Positions 1 through 8,454 of a stretch of DNA of 20,865 bases are shown here, in pieces. A model generated the notes under the pieces. The model searched no databases. It saw nothing but the letters and a program-made list of their open reading frames with translations, and had not been told where the DNA came from. The first letter of the stretch is position 1; each line of letters opens with the position of its first letter. The DNA is taken from the NCBI GenBank assembly GCA_964404765.1, contig CAYOLL010000108.1, positions 1 to 20,865 of the forward strand. Direction: 5' to 3'. This DNA is from CAYOLL01 sp964404765 [NCBI: uncultured Gemmatimonadota bacterium]. Lineage in GTDB: Bacteria > 4572-55. A program made the position numbers and the translations under genes.

Positions 1-130
1 GCTTAATTTACAAATAGAAAACAAATTATGAAACTATGTGTGATGTCAAATTAAAAGATTGCGTTTTTATTCGGGTTTACATAAGTTAGCGGCATGAAAG
101 TCGAGTTCAAAAACATGGCACAAAAATAAC

Positions 131-297
131 CTAAACTGAATTATTCACCACGAAACACACAAAATACACGAAAGATTTATGAATTAAAGCGTTGCGTAGC
201 TCGGACAGGCAAAATTTTGGCATCACGCTCTGCAATCCTTTATTTTCGTGTGCTTCGAGTATTCCGTGGTTATTTCATGAATAATTCAGGCTAAGAC
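131..297. repeat. Inverted-repeat (MITE-like) intergenic element
   Basis: The gene-free stretch 1-309 contains a long imperfect inverted repeat. The outermost arms are an exact 12-bp match: CTGAATTATTCA at 136-147 against TGAATAATTCAG at 278-289. Inside them, a CACGAAA-type tract (149-175) mirrors a TTCGTGTGCTTCG-type tract (245-258). The arrangement suggests a small non-autonomous mobile or structured repeat. No convincing target duplication was seen. Positions 1-130 show nothing recognisable. Confidence 0.6.
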
Positions 298-309
298 CCG
301 GAGCTTGAT

Positions 310-2154
310 ATGCGTTATTTGCAAATTTTCTTCCTGCTTTTTGCGTTCGAACAGGCAGTGGCGTTTACCCGCGTGCCGACATCGCCGTATTTTTCGGATA
401 TCGAAGAAAGCATGGTGGCGCAGTGGCGCAGCAAAGGCTCACTTCAGCGCGATTTAACCGCCGCAATTTTGATTGCCGAAGGTCTTAATAGTCCATCGGA
501 AATTGAAGGATTTAAGACCAGTCTGGCCAGGGTTTACACGGCGTTGGATTCGCAAATCCAAACCGGCCAGACAACGTTCGATAAAGGCCGGAAAATTTCT
601 GACTATCTTCATCAGAATGTATTGCGCGAGTATGTAAAAGATGCGCAGTTTAAGCTACTGTTTAAGAGCGGGCAATTCAATTGTGTTTCGTCCACGGTAC
701 TGTATTATTTATGCGCCAGCCGCTATCATATTCCGCTTAAAATTTACACCACGCCGAACCATGTTTATTGCGCTATCCGCCAGACGGATGGCAGCGAGGT
801 GCGTATTGAGCCGACCAGCCCCGGCGGCTTTGATTTTAAGCCAAAAACACAGGATGGGCTGCTTAAGTACTTTCAGGAATTCCAGTTAGTTACGCCTGCA
901 GAAATCAAGCGCTACAATTTTGACGGGGTATATAAGCGTGTCAAGGATCGAACACGCCATATCGCTCCGGAAATGTTGATTAGCGTGGTGTACAACAATA
1001 CCGGTGTTTACTATTGGAATCGCAAGTCGTATCAGGAAGCAATGGATTCTTATGAAAAAGCATTGCTGATCGACCCAAAAGATCCTACCTATAAGGAAAC
1101 TTACGAAAGCGCTTATACTTATGCAGCCAAAGCGTTTAGCGACGCGCAGCAATACAACCAGCTGATCCCGCTATTCGACCGCGTCCTGGCTTTTCCCCAT
1201 GACTACGGTTTTTTAGAGGTCCACTTTTTGCCGACAGTCGGCGCGGCGAGTCAATACTTCAGCCTGAATAAAGGCGACTACGCCCGTGCCGGCCAAGTTT
1301 TGGAGCATGTTCGCAGTTTGCTAAAGGGGAATACCGCCGCGCTTAAAGAACTGGAAAAATATAGCGCAAATTTGGAATATAATCAGGCCGTCCAGCATAA
1401 CCGAGCTGCAGATTACCAGACTTCCTATGCGCAAATTTCCGGACAATATGCCCGCAATCGCAACGACGCCGAAACACGCGACGCCTATATTGGTATTGCC
1501 TGTAATTATGCCGCCGATCTGGCTAAAAAGGGTCAGCTTTCCGCTGCGGTCAGCCTGGTCGATTCGCTGCAAGAACAATTTGCCACAGATCGTCGGGTGC
1601 AGGATACCTATTTATTTGTCACGGCAAACGAAATTGAAGCTAAGGCCGGGCAGAAAAACTACGCCGCCGCTTTGAAGCAGGCCAGACACCTTTTGACGAT
1701 ATATCCGGCGGATCCCCGTGTGATTGATCTCTATGTCGGCAGTGGCTGCAATGATGCTATCCAACAAGCGCAGCAAGGCCATACAGCGGAGGCGGAAAAA
1801 GCGATAGAGCTGCTTCTGGCTGACTATCCCGATCGGGCCAATGTGAAAAAAACCTATGTTGATATTGGTTTATTTGTGGTGAATCAGCAAAAACTGTTGG
1901 ATCAGGATCCGGCAGAGGCCCGGAACAAATTGGACATGCTTTTCACTGTAGACGATTCGCGGGCGGATGTGCGCCAGACGCTGGCCGAAGCCTATAACCG
2001 TCTGGCGATTCGGGAATCGGACAAGGGCAACTTGCCGGCGCTTAAGGATGCCAAGTCCTGGTTGCATCAGGGATTGCGAGTTGATCCCGAAAATGTCAAT
2101 TTGAAGAAAAATATGGAAATTATCAAGCAAAAGATTAAAGCGTTAGGCGGTTGA
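310..2154 (+). CDS. Secreted transglutaminase-like / TPR-repeat protein
   Basis: The protein is 614 residues, starting at an ATG preceded by GGAG (300-303). Residues 1-18 form a hydrophobic Sec signal peptide ending near A-V-A-F, so the protein is probably periplasmic or outer-membrane facing. Residues ~100-180 look like a transglutaminase/papain-like fold with a plausible triad: Cys125 in FNCVSS, His151 in PNHVY and Glu167 in RIEPTSPGG. Residues ~220-614 are helical TPR-type repeats, the first being the clear NTGVYYWNRKSYQEAMDSYE unit. In such bacterial proteins the thiol fold often acts as a protease or amidase and the TPRs bind a partner, but the substrate cannot be read here. The stop codon lies 20 bases before mgtE, and the tight spacing suggests co-transcription. 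Confidence 0.75.
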   Translation: MRYLQIFFLLFAFEQAVAFTRVPTSPYFSDIEESMVAQWRSKGSLQRDLTAAILIAEGLNSPSEIEGFKTSLARVYTALDSQIQTGQTTFDKGRKISDYLHQNVLREYVKDAQFKLLFKSGQFNCVSSTVLYYLCASRYHIPLKIYTTPNHVYCAIRQTDGSEVRIEPTSPGGFDFKPKTQDGLLKYFQEFQLVTPAEIKRYNFDGVYKRVKDRTRHIAPEMLISVVYNNTGVYYWNRKSYQEAMDSYEKALLIDPKDPTYKETYESAYTYAAKAFSDAQQYNQLIPLFDRVLAFPHDYGFLEVHFLPTVGAASQYFSLNKGDYARAGQVLEHVRSLLKGNTAALKELEKYSANLEYNQAVQHNRAADYQTSYAQISGQYARNRNDAETRDAYIGIACNYAADLAKKGQLSAAVSLVDSLQEQFATDRRVQDTYLFVTANEIEAKAGQKNYAAALKQARHLLTIYPADPRVIDLYVGSGCNDAIQQAQQGHTAEAEKAIELLLADYPDRANVKKTYVDIGLFVVNQQKLLDQDPAEARNKLDMLFTVDDSRADVRQTLAEAYNRLAIRESDKGNLPALKDAKSWLHQGLRVDPENVNLKKNMEIIKQKIKALGG

Positions 2155-2174
2155 ATACGAGAGGAGGATGAGAC

Positions 2175-3536
2175 GTGGAAATGGAAGGCGCGAATTACGA
2201 AACGGCTGAACAAATCAAAGTTTTTTTGGCAGAGTCCGAGCAAAGATTGGGCGACTTCATCAAATTGATGGACCCTCTGGATATTGCCGATGTGCTGCGC
2301 TATTTATCGAGCGTGGAGCGAATCGAAGTTATTCAGGTTTTACCGCCGGAAATGGCAGCCGAGGTCCTAAGCAAGACAGATGAAAGCTCCAAAGAAATTA
2401 TTCTGAAGCAGCTTGGCGCTGAGAAAATCAGTCAATTAATTACGCAAATGACGACCAAGGAAGCCGTCGATTTGCTGGATGATCTGAGTGAAGTCAAAAA
2501 AGAGCGCGTCCTATCCTCATTAGGGCAGGAAAAAGCGCGGGCTGTCCGGCAGTTGCTCCAGTATGATTCGCATAGCGCCGGCGGTATTATGACGCCGGAG
2601 TTTTTGGCGGTTAAAGCCAATCGTACCTTGGGCGATGCCATCAAGCTATTTAAAAGTGGCTTTTTTGAACACGAAGGCGAAAACATTCATTACGTGTATG
2701 TTGTCGATCAAGAAAGCAAGCTGGTTGGCTTGTTGCCGATTGTCAACCTGCTCAAACATCCGCCGGAAATCCGCATTGAAGACGTGATGAGCCGCGACTA
2801 TCCCTATGTGGCGGTCGATCAGGATCAGGAGCAGGTGGCGTCTGTTTTCCGTAAATATGATCTGTATGCCTTGCCCGTTGTAGATGAGGATAACCGACTG
2901 GTAGGGCGCATTACCGCCGATAGTATCATGGATGTGATCGTACAGGAGGCCAACGAAGATCTGTCCAAAGCTGTGGGTGTGACTGAAGACGAGTTTACCG
3001 AAGCCACGATTCTGGGCAGCGTTCGGAATCGTATCCCGTGGTTATTGATCGGTCTGACCGGCGGGCTTATTTCATCGGGTGTTGTGAGTTATTTTGAAGA
3101 TGCTTTGCACGTAATTATGGCTTTGGCCTTTTTTGTGCCGGTTATTACAGCGATGGGCGGCAATGCCGGTGTTCAGTCGGCGGCGATTGTCGTGCGCGGT
3201 TTAGCGACCGGGGATATGCACCCCAAGTATTTATTTCGGCGCGTGCTTCGCGAGATTCAAATTGCAATGATCAACGGTTTGATTTGCGCCTCGATGCTCG
3301 GCTCTGTTGTGTCGATATGGCGCTCCGATGTGCGGTTGGGTTTAATTATCGGCCTGGCTTTATTTTGTGTAGTCATTATCGCGACATTTTTAGGCACCAT
3401 TGTACCGCTCGGTTTGCGAAAGCTGAATATCGACCCGGCGATTGCCATGGGGCCTTTTGTGACGACTTCTAATGACATTCTGGGTTTGCTGATCTATTTG
3501 GGTCTGGCGACAGCTTTTATCAAGTTAATTTACTAA
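2175..3536 (+). CDS. mgtE: MgtE-family magnesium channel/transporter
   Basis: The protein is 453 residues, the usual MgtE length. The GTG at 2175 follows GAGGAGG (2161-2167); an ATG two codons later is an alternative. Residues ~15-125 are the MgtE N-domain superhelix (LDIADVLRYLSSVERIEVIQ). A CBS pair spans ~125-255 (GGIMTPEFLAVKANRTLGDA, then EDVMSRDYPYVAVDQDQEQV). The remaining ~180 residues carry five membrane segments. The pore signature near the C terminus, DPAIAMGPFVTTSNDILG, keeps the Asp known from structural work to bind Mg2+. In this family the N and CBS domains sense cytosolic Mg2+ and close the dimeric inner-membrane channel. An MntR-like regulator follows 94 bases downstream, so Mn2+ handling is possible, but that is inference. 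Confidence 0.95.
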   Translation: MEMEGANYETAEQIKVFLAESEQRLGDFIKLMDPLDIADVLRYLSSVERIEVIQVLPPEMAAEVLSKTDESSKEIILKQLGAEKISQLITQMTTKEAVDLLDDLSEVKKERVLSSLGQEKARAVRQLLQYDSHSAGGIMTPEFLAVKANRTLGDAIKLFKSGFFEHEGENIHYVYVVDQESKLVGLLPIVNLLKHPPEIRIEDVMSRDYPYVAVDQDQEQVASVFRKYDLYALPVVDEDNRLVGRITADSIMDVIVQEANEDLSKAVGVTEDEFTEATILGSVRNRIPWLLIGLTGGLISSGVVSYFEDALHVIMALAFFVPVITAMGGNAGVQSAAIVVRGLATGDMHPKYLFRRVLREIQIAMINGLICASMLGSVVSIWRSDVRLGLIIGLALFCVVIIATFLGTIVPLGLRKLNIDPAIAMGPFVTTSNDILGLLIYLGLATAFIKLIY

Positions 3537-3630
3537 ATCCAAAAGGCGAAGCAAATTTTACCATTTTAAAACCCAATTTTTTGCCTTCGTTGCATTGAGG
3601 GCTTTTAGCTAAATTTAGACAGGGCTGACT

Positions 3631-4299
3631 ATGCGGGAAGCATTAGCGTTGACTGAAAATATTGAAGATTATCTGAAAGCGATCTATATTATTCAGGACA
3701 AGAAGCAGAAAGTCACGACGAATGATATTGCGGAATCACTGGCGGTATCGGCCCCTTCAGCCAGCAGTATGATCAAAAAACTGGCTGATATGAAACTGCT
3801 GCTGCATGAACCGTATCAAGGTGTGACGCTGACGGAAACCGGCGTCAAAATCGCGCTGGAAATCATCCGTCATCATCGCTTGATAGAGCTATATCTGGTT
3901 GAAGCGTTAGGCTATAGTTGGGATGAGGTTCATCAGGAAGCCGAAAAACTGGAACATGTCATATCTGAGCAGTTTGAGGAAAAAATCGCCGCTTTTTTAG
4001 GCGATCCAAAATTTGACCCGCACGGGCATCCGATCCCGACCAAAGACGGCAAAATGCCAGCAGACCCCATCAAAAAACTGGCCGACTATGATGATAATTC
4101 AACACTAATGCTCGCCAGTATTAGTGATAAAGACCCGGAAAAACTGCGCTACTTAGCTTCATTCGGACTCTATCCGGGCGTGCGGGTTCGTATTTTGCGG
4201 AAAGAACCATACGGTGGAATTATGTGGATTCAAGTCAATCAAGCCGATTATCCGATTAGCCTGGAAGTCGCTAAAGAAATATATGTTGACACGCCATAA
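3631..4299 (+). CDS. mntR: DtxR/MntR-family metal-dependent transcriptional regulator
   Basis: The protein is 222 residues in three parts: a winged helix-turn-helix (~5-70, TTNDIAESLAVSAPSASSMI), a metal-binding/dimerisation helix bundle (~72-145) and a C-terminal FeoA/SH3-like domain (~155-222). By residue spacing against DtxR, His82, Glu86, His101, Glu108 and His109 occupy the metal-ligand positions. The position of DtxR Cys102 is Glu105 and that of Met10 is Asp13. Acidic residues at these two places are characteristic of Mn2+-responsive MntR rather than Fe2+-responsive DtxR/IdeR. The C-terminal domain is instead IdeR-like, so the metal preference is not settled. No strong Shine-Dalgarno was found before the ATG. 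The gene follows mgtE in the same direction and may share its transcript. Confidence 0.88.
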   Translation: MREALALTENIEDYLKAIYIIQDKKQKVTTNDIAESLAVSAPSASSMIKKLADMKLLLHEPYQGVTLTETGVKIALEIIRHHRLIELYLVEALGYSWDEVHQEAEKLEHVISEQFEEKIAAFLGDPKFDPHGHPIPTKDGKMPADPIKKLADYDDNSTLMLASISDKDPEKLRYLASFGLYPGVRVRILRKEPYGGIMWIQVNQADYPISLEVAKEIYVDTP

Positions 4300-4745
4300 G
4301 CTTGATGTAAAAACTTATAAACGATATTGCACATAGGTAAGAATTTTCTCTTTGATCTTTAGCGGGAAACCCTATCTTATTAACGTGAGATTTCTATTGC
4401 CAACAAGGGCGTTTATTATTGATTAAGCGTTGTGCAAGGTAAAAATTAGGGCATGTAAACAAAAGTTTACAGCATAACGTCTTCTTAATAAAGATGTTAG
4501 AGCTTTTCATAACCATGGTGTAAAATTTTCAATAGACTTTTAGCGTGTGTTTTGGATAGTTTGGCTAATTATAAAAGGAGGTGTTGATCTTCAGAAAATT
4601 GCAAATTGTTGCTGATAAACAACTTGCGAACACTTTAGATTTTATGGCACGCTAATTGCTAAAATTAACGACGTGGTTATGTAGGTTCTGAAGTATGTGT
4701 ATTTCATTCATAGTTAGTCGTCACACTAAAAAGGAGGACGTAGAG
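4300..4745. promoter_or_regulatory. Leader/promoter region of the metalloprotease gene
   Basis: This 446-base, AT-rich gap between the regulator and protease genes holds no convincing gene. It contains the perfect dyad TGTAAAC-AAAA-GTTTACA at 4454-4471, a likely operator. A strong AAGGAGG (4731-4737) sits eight bases before the ATG at 4746. An earlier purine-rich GGAGG near 4577-4581 is not followed by a convincing gene. No promoter boxes could be assigned confidently. Confidence 0.5.
4454..4471. promoter_or_regulatory. Palindromic putative operator TGTAAAC-N4-GTTTACA
   Basis: Two exact 7-bp arms are separated by AAAA, in the AT-rich region 275 bases upstream of the protease start and 155 bases past the regulator stop. 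The size and symmetry fit a dimeric repressor site. The sequence does not resemble the known DtxR or MntR boxes, so the adjacent regulator is not obviously the ligand. Confidence 0.4.
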
Positions 4746-6488
4746 ATGTTAAACAAACTGTATCGTTGGGCGAAAGTTGCTGTGGCGCTTTCGATTACGT
4801 TTGCGGCCGGTTCCATCCAGGCCAAAGAACTTTCTTTTCCAGTGGATCACCGTGGTGTTCCGCACGAAAGAAATTGCGGCACGATGCATGTGCTGCAGGA
4901 GCAGTTAAATGCGGATCCCACTCTGGCCGCCAGAATGGAAGAGATGGAAACCAAGTTACAAGCCCGAATTGCCGAAACCGAGCAAGGCGGGGCGCAAGTA
5001 ATGGGCGCAACCGGTTACATTCCGCTGGTCGTTCATGTGATTTACAACTCGGCAATACCGGCGCAGAATATTTCCGATGCGCAGATCGCTTCTCAAGTTT
5101 CGGTCTTGAACAAAGACTACAGCTCCACTAACCCGGACTTTGCCGGCGTTCCGGCTGAATTTCAACCGTATGCGGCCAACGGCGGCACAGGTATCTCTTT
5201 TCAACTGGTTGCTACCACGCGTAAAGCATCAACCCGCGTTGACTGGGGCACCAATGACGACATGAAGAAATCCTCCACCGGCGGCGTGGATGCCTGGGAT
5301 CCTTCGCAATATCTGAACATGTGGATTTGCAACATTGGCGGCGGTATTCTGGGTTATGCCCAATTTCCGGGCACCGGCACTCCGGCAACGGATGGCGTGG
5401 TTTTTTCGCCCGGCTACTGCGGCAGCTCGGACTACGGCTCATTTTTCTTGGATCCGCCGTTTGACAAAGGTCGCACGGCCACGCATGAAATCGGTCATTA
5501 CCTGAACCTGCGCCACATCTGGGGCGACGGTCGTTGCGCTGCCGATTACGTAACCGATACGCCAAAATCTGCCGCTTCCAACTATGGCTGCCCGGCCCCG
5601 CTCAAAAGCTGCAGCAGCAACGCCGACACCGGCGCGCCGGTTGCGAGCTGGACCCGTGATCAGACCATGAACTACATGGACTACACCGATGACGCTTGCA
5701 TGTACATGTTCTCGGCCGGTCAACGCACCCGCATGAATGCGGCGATTGACACCTACCGTGCGACTTTGGCTGATGGCAACCCGACGACGGGTGGTGGCGG
5801 CGGCGGTGGTGGCACAGGTACCGGCATTACGGCTGAGTCCGAAAGCAATGGAACGGTCGGCACGGCCGATGGCCCGATGGGCAATGGCACCGCAGTTTCC
5901 GGCGCAATCGCCAAGTCTGACCTTGACTATTTCTACTTCAACACCAGTGCCAGCGGGTCTATCACAATTACTCTGAACATCTCCGGCTCGGTTGACCTGG
6001 ACATGTATCTCTACAACAGCACCGGTACGACGGAAGTCGCCCGCGCTTATACCACCAGCAACCCTGAAGTCATCACCTACAATGCCGCGGCTGGTAAGTA
6101 CTACCTCAAAGTCAAGGCTTATAAGTCGACGTCTACAGGTAGCTACACTGTGAAGGTTAGTGGCACAAATGTGGCTCGTGAAATTCCGGGCGATCAAGAA
6201 ACAGCAGCCAAATCTTTTGGGTTGCACAACAACTTCCCGAACCCGGTCAGCAAGTTTACCACGATCGGTTATCAACTGCCGAATGAGGCCAATGTGTCCT
6301 TGCGTATCTACAATGCGGTCGGTCAATTGGTCAAGACGTTAGTCAACGCCAATCAATCGGCCGGCAGCCACTCGATCAATTGGGATGGCCGCAATGACGA
6401 TGGTTTGGAAGTCGCCACGGGCACCTACTTCTATCAGGTGACCGCCGGTGATCTGAAGCAGACCAAGCGTATGCAAGTTATTCGCTAA
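4746..6488 (+). CDS. Secreted M43 (pappalysin-type) zinc metalloprotease with PPC and C-terminal sorting domains
   Basis: The start at 4746 is preferred over an upstream in-frame ATG at 4695. It follows AAGGAGG and begins a clean signal peptide (residues 1-26, ending S-I-Q-A). The protein is 580 residues. The catalytic domain (~85-345) has the metzincin motif HEIGHYLNLRH, with zinc ligands His247, His251 and His257 and catalytic Glu248, plus the Met-turn MNYMDY. A glycine-rich linker leads to a pre-peptidase C-terminal (PPC) beta domain (~365-470). Residues ~490-580 form a FlgD-like Ig fold of the Por/T9SS sorting type (LHNNFPNPVSKFTTIGYQLP at its start). The protein is therefore probably secreted or surface-attached and degrades external protein. 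It stands alone with its own leader and terminator. Confidence 0.92.
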   Translation: MLNKLYRWAKVAVALSITFAAGSIQAKELSFPVDHRGVPHERNCGTMHVLQEQLNADPTLAARMEEMETKLQARIAETEQGGAQVMGATGYIPLVVHVIYNSAIPAQNISDAQIASQVSVLNKDYSSTNPDFAGVPAEFQPYAANGGTGISFQLVATTRKASTRVDWGTNDDMKKSSTGGVDAWDPSQYLNMWICNIGGGILGYAQFPGTGTPATDGVVFSPGYCGSSDYGSFFLDPPFDKGRTATHEIGHYLNLRHIWGDGRCAADYVTDTPKSAASNYGCPAPLKSCSSNADTGAPVASWTRDQTMNYMDYTDDACMYMFSAGQRTRMNAAIDTYRATLADGNPTTGGGGGGGGTGTGITAESESNGTVGTADGPMGNGTAVSGAIAKSDLDYFYFNTSASGSITITLNISGSVDLDMYLYNSTGTTEVARAYTTSNPEVITYNAAAGKYYLKVKAYKSTSTGSYTVKVSGTNVAREIPGDQETAAKSFGLHNNFPNPVSKFTTIGYQLPNEANVSLRIYNAVGQLVKTLVNANQSAGSHSINWDGRNDDGLEVATGTYFYQVTAGDLKQTKRMQVIR

Positions 6489-6510
6489 ACAAGTTACTGC
6501 TTTAACTGAA

Positions 6511-6552
6511 TGAAAAAGCCGTCCGGAGCGAAAGTTCCGGGCGGTTTTTGCG
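6511..6552 (+). terminator. Rho-independent terminator of the metalloprotease gene
   Basis: AAAAAGCCGTCCGGA and TTCCGGGCGGTTTTT pair around a short loop, giving a GC-rich stem (one G-U pair) with a T-run, about 25 bases after the protease stop. Confidence 0.85.
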
Positions 6553-6701
6553 TTTTATCCTGTATGGGCGATTGTTATGGTTGCTATTGCTAAAATTTTG
6601 GTTTACAAATACAAAAATACAGTTGAAATTACAGATTATGTTTGTTTATTGTGATCGGTCCAATTTCAACTCATAAACTATTTCATCGTAAGGAGCGAAT
6701 T

Positions 6702-8099
6702 ATGTCCACCATCAGCACCAAACTGGCCGAATTCACGGCCAAACTGCGTTACGAAGATTTGCCCAAAGAAGTCGTCCATGAGGCCAAGCGTTACTTGTTC
6801 GACTCGGTCGGCTGCGCCTTAGCCGCCACGCAGAGCCACGATCCGCAAATTTACCGCCATATTTTGCGCGATCAGGGCGGCACGCCGGAATGTACCATCT
6901 TTGGCTGGGGCGATAAAATGTCCGCCACCAGCGCCTCGCTGCTCAATGCTCTGCTCATTCGCGGCATGGATTTTAACGACATTTACTGGAAACAAGACCC
7001 GTCGCATCCGTCGGACATTATCCCGGCGGCGTTGGCCATTGCCGAACGCAAGTACCTGTCCGGCAAGGACTTGATAGTCGGCATCGTGCTGGCTTATGAA
7101 TTCGAGCAACGTCTGTGCGAGTTTGCCTTCCCCGGCATCCGCGAGATCAAATGGCATCACGCCACGCTGACCCAATTTGTCAGCCCGCTCGTGGCCGGAA
7201 AAATGCTCGGTCTGAACGTGGATCAACTCGTCAAGGCCGTCGGCATTTCCTCCTGCCACAATTATACGCCGGGCATTGTCGCCGCCGGCAAGCTGGGCAT
7301 GATGAAGAACACGGTTGATCCGCTGGCCACGCAGAGCGGCGTGATTGCTGCGCTATTGGCCGAACAGGGCTACGACGGCCCGGCGGTCGCTTTTGAAGGC
7401 AAGGAAGGTCTGTTCGACGTGATGAAGGCGGCCAACTGCGTCTTTAAGCCGGAGATTTTAACCGACGGCCTGGGCGACAGTTACCGCATTCTGCAATGCA
7501 GCATGAAGGGCTTCCCGACCGAGGCGCTGACCCATACCTTTATCGGCACGACGCTGCATCTGGTCAACACCCACGACATCAAGCCGCAGGACGTGGCTGC
7601 CGTGACGGTGAACACCATCCATCGCGCCGCCGACATCCTGGCCGATCCGAGCAAGTACAAGCCGGAAAACAAGGAAACCGCCGACCACAGCCTGCCCTAC
7701 GTGGTGGCCGCAGCCATCGCCGACCGCAAGGTCACGCCGGCCTCGTTCAAGGCCGACAAGATCAAGGACCCGGTCATCTGGGAGATTATGCCCAAGATCA
7801 AGGCCGTGGCCGTGGAGGAATTTGAAAAAGCGTTCCCGGCCAGGCAAATGTGCGACGTGATCATCCAAACCAAGGACGGTAAGGAATACAAGCACCACGT
7901 GGATTATCCGAAGGGCGACCCGCGCAACCCGCTCAACCAGAAGGAACTGGACGACAAGTTCAACGGCCTGACCGAAGGCCTAATGAGCGACGCCGCCCTG
8001 AAGCGTCTGAAAGAGGCCATCTGGAGCGTGGAAGATTTCAAAACCGTCAATGCGTTTATGGCCACGACGGTGATGGATTGTGCGCCAGTTTCACACTGA
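6702..8099 (+). CDS. MmgE/PrpD-family dehydratase
   Basis: The start at 6702 follows TAAGGAG (6689-6695); an in-frame ATG at 6642 lacks a ribosome site. The protein is 465 residues, full length for the MmgE/PrpD family, which includes 2-methylcitrate dehydratase and cis-aconitate decarboxylase. It has the family's N-terminal helical domain (YLFDSVGCALAATQSHDP, MDFNDIYW) and the lid domain with MKGFPTEALTHTFI. The likely role is a cytosolic 2-methylcitrate or related hydroxy-acid dehydration in propionate or fatty-acid breakdown; the exact substrate cannot be assigned. The last ~26 codons (IWSVEDFKTVNAFMATTVMD and after) recur three more times downstream in partial form, each time behind a small gene cassette. 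The coding sequence is GC-rich, unlike the AT-rich cassettes that follow. Confidence 0.9.
   Translation: MSTISTKLAEFTAKLRYEDLPKEVVHEAKRYLFDSVGCALAATQSHDPQIYRHILRDQGGTPECTIFGWGDKMSATSASLLNALLIRGMDFNDIYWKQDPSHPSDIIPAALAIAERKYLSGKDLIVGIVLAYEFEQRLCEFAFPGIREIKWHHATLTQFVSPLVAGKMLGLNVDQLVKAVGISSCHNYTPGIVAAGKLGMMKNTVDPLATQSGVIAALLAEQGYDGPAVAFEGKEGLFDVMKAANCVFKPEILTDGLGDSYRILQCSMKGFPTEALTHTFIGTTLHLVNTHDIKPQDVAAVTVNTIHRAADILADPSKYKPENKETADHSLPYVVAAAIADRKVTPASFKADKIKDPVIWEIMPKIKAVAVEEFEKAFPARQMCDVIIQTKDGKEYKHHVDYPKGDPRNPLNQKELDDKFNGLTEGLMSDAALKRLKEAIWSVEDFKTVNAFMATTVMDCAPVSH
8022..8099 (+). repeat. prpD 3'-end repeat, copy R1 (within the intact gene)
   Basis: This is the native 3' end of the MmgE/PrpD gene, coding for VEDFKTVNAFMATTVMDCAP and the stop. 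It is the reference for copies R2-R4. Confidence 0.8.
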
Positions 8100-8114
8100 T
8101 TTTTCGTGTGGAGA

Positions 8115-8145
8115 GAAACCCACTTTCTCGCAGAAAGTGGGTTTC
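8115..8145. terminator. Hairpin after the MmgE/PrpD gene
   Basis: A perfect 14-bp stem (GAAACCCACTTTCT / AGAAAGTGGGTTTC) with a CGC loop lies 16 bases after the stop. The T-run is weak (TTCTT), so it may be a palindromic repeat acting as terminator. A degraded relative (AGAAATCCACTTTTCGCA) follows copy R4 at about 10396, suggesting that gene tail and hairpin travelled together. Confidence 0.6.
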
Positions 8146-8184
8146 TTAACATAGCGATACGCACATAATAAAATTGGAGTCAAC

Positions 8185-8454
8185 GTGAAAATAACTCGTT
8201 TGGACTGGAACGATAGGCGGGTTGAGCATATTGTTCGACACGATGTTGATCCTGATGAAGTATGGGAGATTTGCGAAGACCCACGTCACCGTGTCCGTAA
8301 GCAAGGACAAGATCGGTATTTGTTGTATGGTCAAACTTACGCCGGACGCTATTTGTTTGTGGTGCTGGAATACCTGGAACACGGAATATTTGCCCCAATA
8401 ACCGCTCGTGATATGACCGATGGCGAGAAAAAGAATTTTAGGAGGCTGCAATGA
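8185..8454 (+). CDS. BrnT-like type II toxin
   Basis: The protein is 89 residues with a GTG start at 8185 and GGAG five bases upstream. It matches the small BrnT/DUF497 fold: an N-terminal D-W-N-D-R-R-V-E-H-I helix, then a beta-sheet core (RYLLYGQTYAGRYLFVVLEY) and a C-terminal ITARDMTDGEKKNFRR helix with the family's A-R-D/K end motif. BrnT toxins are RelE-like ribonucleases that halt translation and are neutralised by BrnA. The stop overlaps the next gene's ATG (ATGA at 8451-8454), the usual translational coupling of a toxin-antitoxin pair in toxin-first order. Such pairs are normally autorepressed by the complex. The assignment rests on pattern recognition, not alignment. Confidence 0.75.
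   Translation: MKITRLDWNDRRVEHIVRHDVDPDEVWEICEDPRHRVRKQGQDRYLLYGQTYAGRYLFVVLEYLEHGIFAPITARDMTDGEKKNFRRLQ

Noticed and set aside
3540-3600. Terminator or hairpin between mgtE and the metalloregulator (AAAGGCGAAGC / TTGCCTTCGTTG)
   Set aside because: The two segments resemble each other but do not form a consistent complementary stem.
4582-4653. Possible 23-codon leader peptide with a TTG start after GGAGG
   Set aside because: The start would lie only about two bases from the Shine-Dalgarno-like run and the peptide has no recognisable regulatory codons.
4695-4745. Upstream in-frame ATG for the metalloprotease
   Set aside because: It would place 17 residues ahead of an otherwise ideal signal peptide and lacks a ribosome site, whereas the ATG at 4746 has AAGGAGG at proper spacing.
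5439-6326. 295-codon open frame on the minus strand across the metalloprotease gene
   Set aside because: It lies fully antisense to a well-supported protease with catalytic and sorting motifs and has no recognisable domain or ribosome site. It is a codon-bias shadow.
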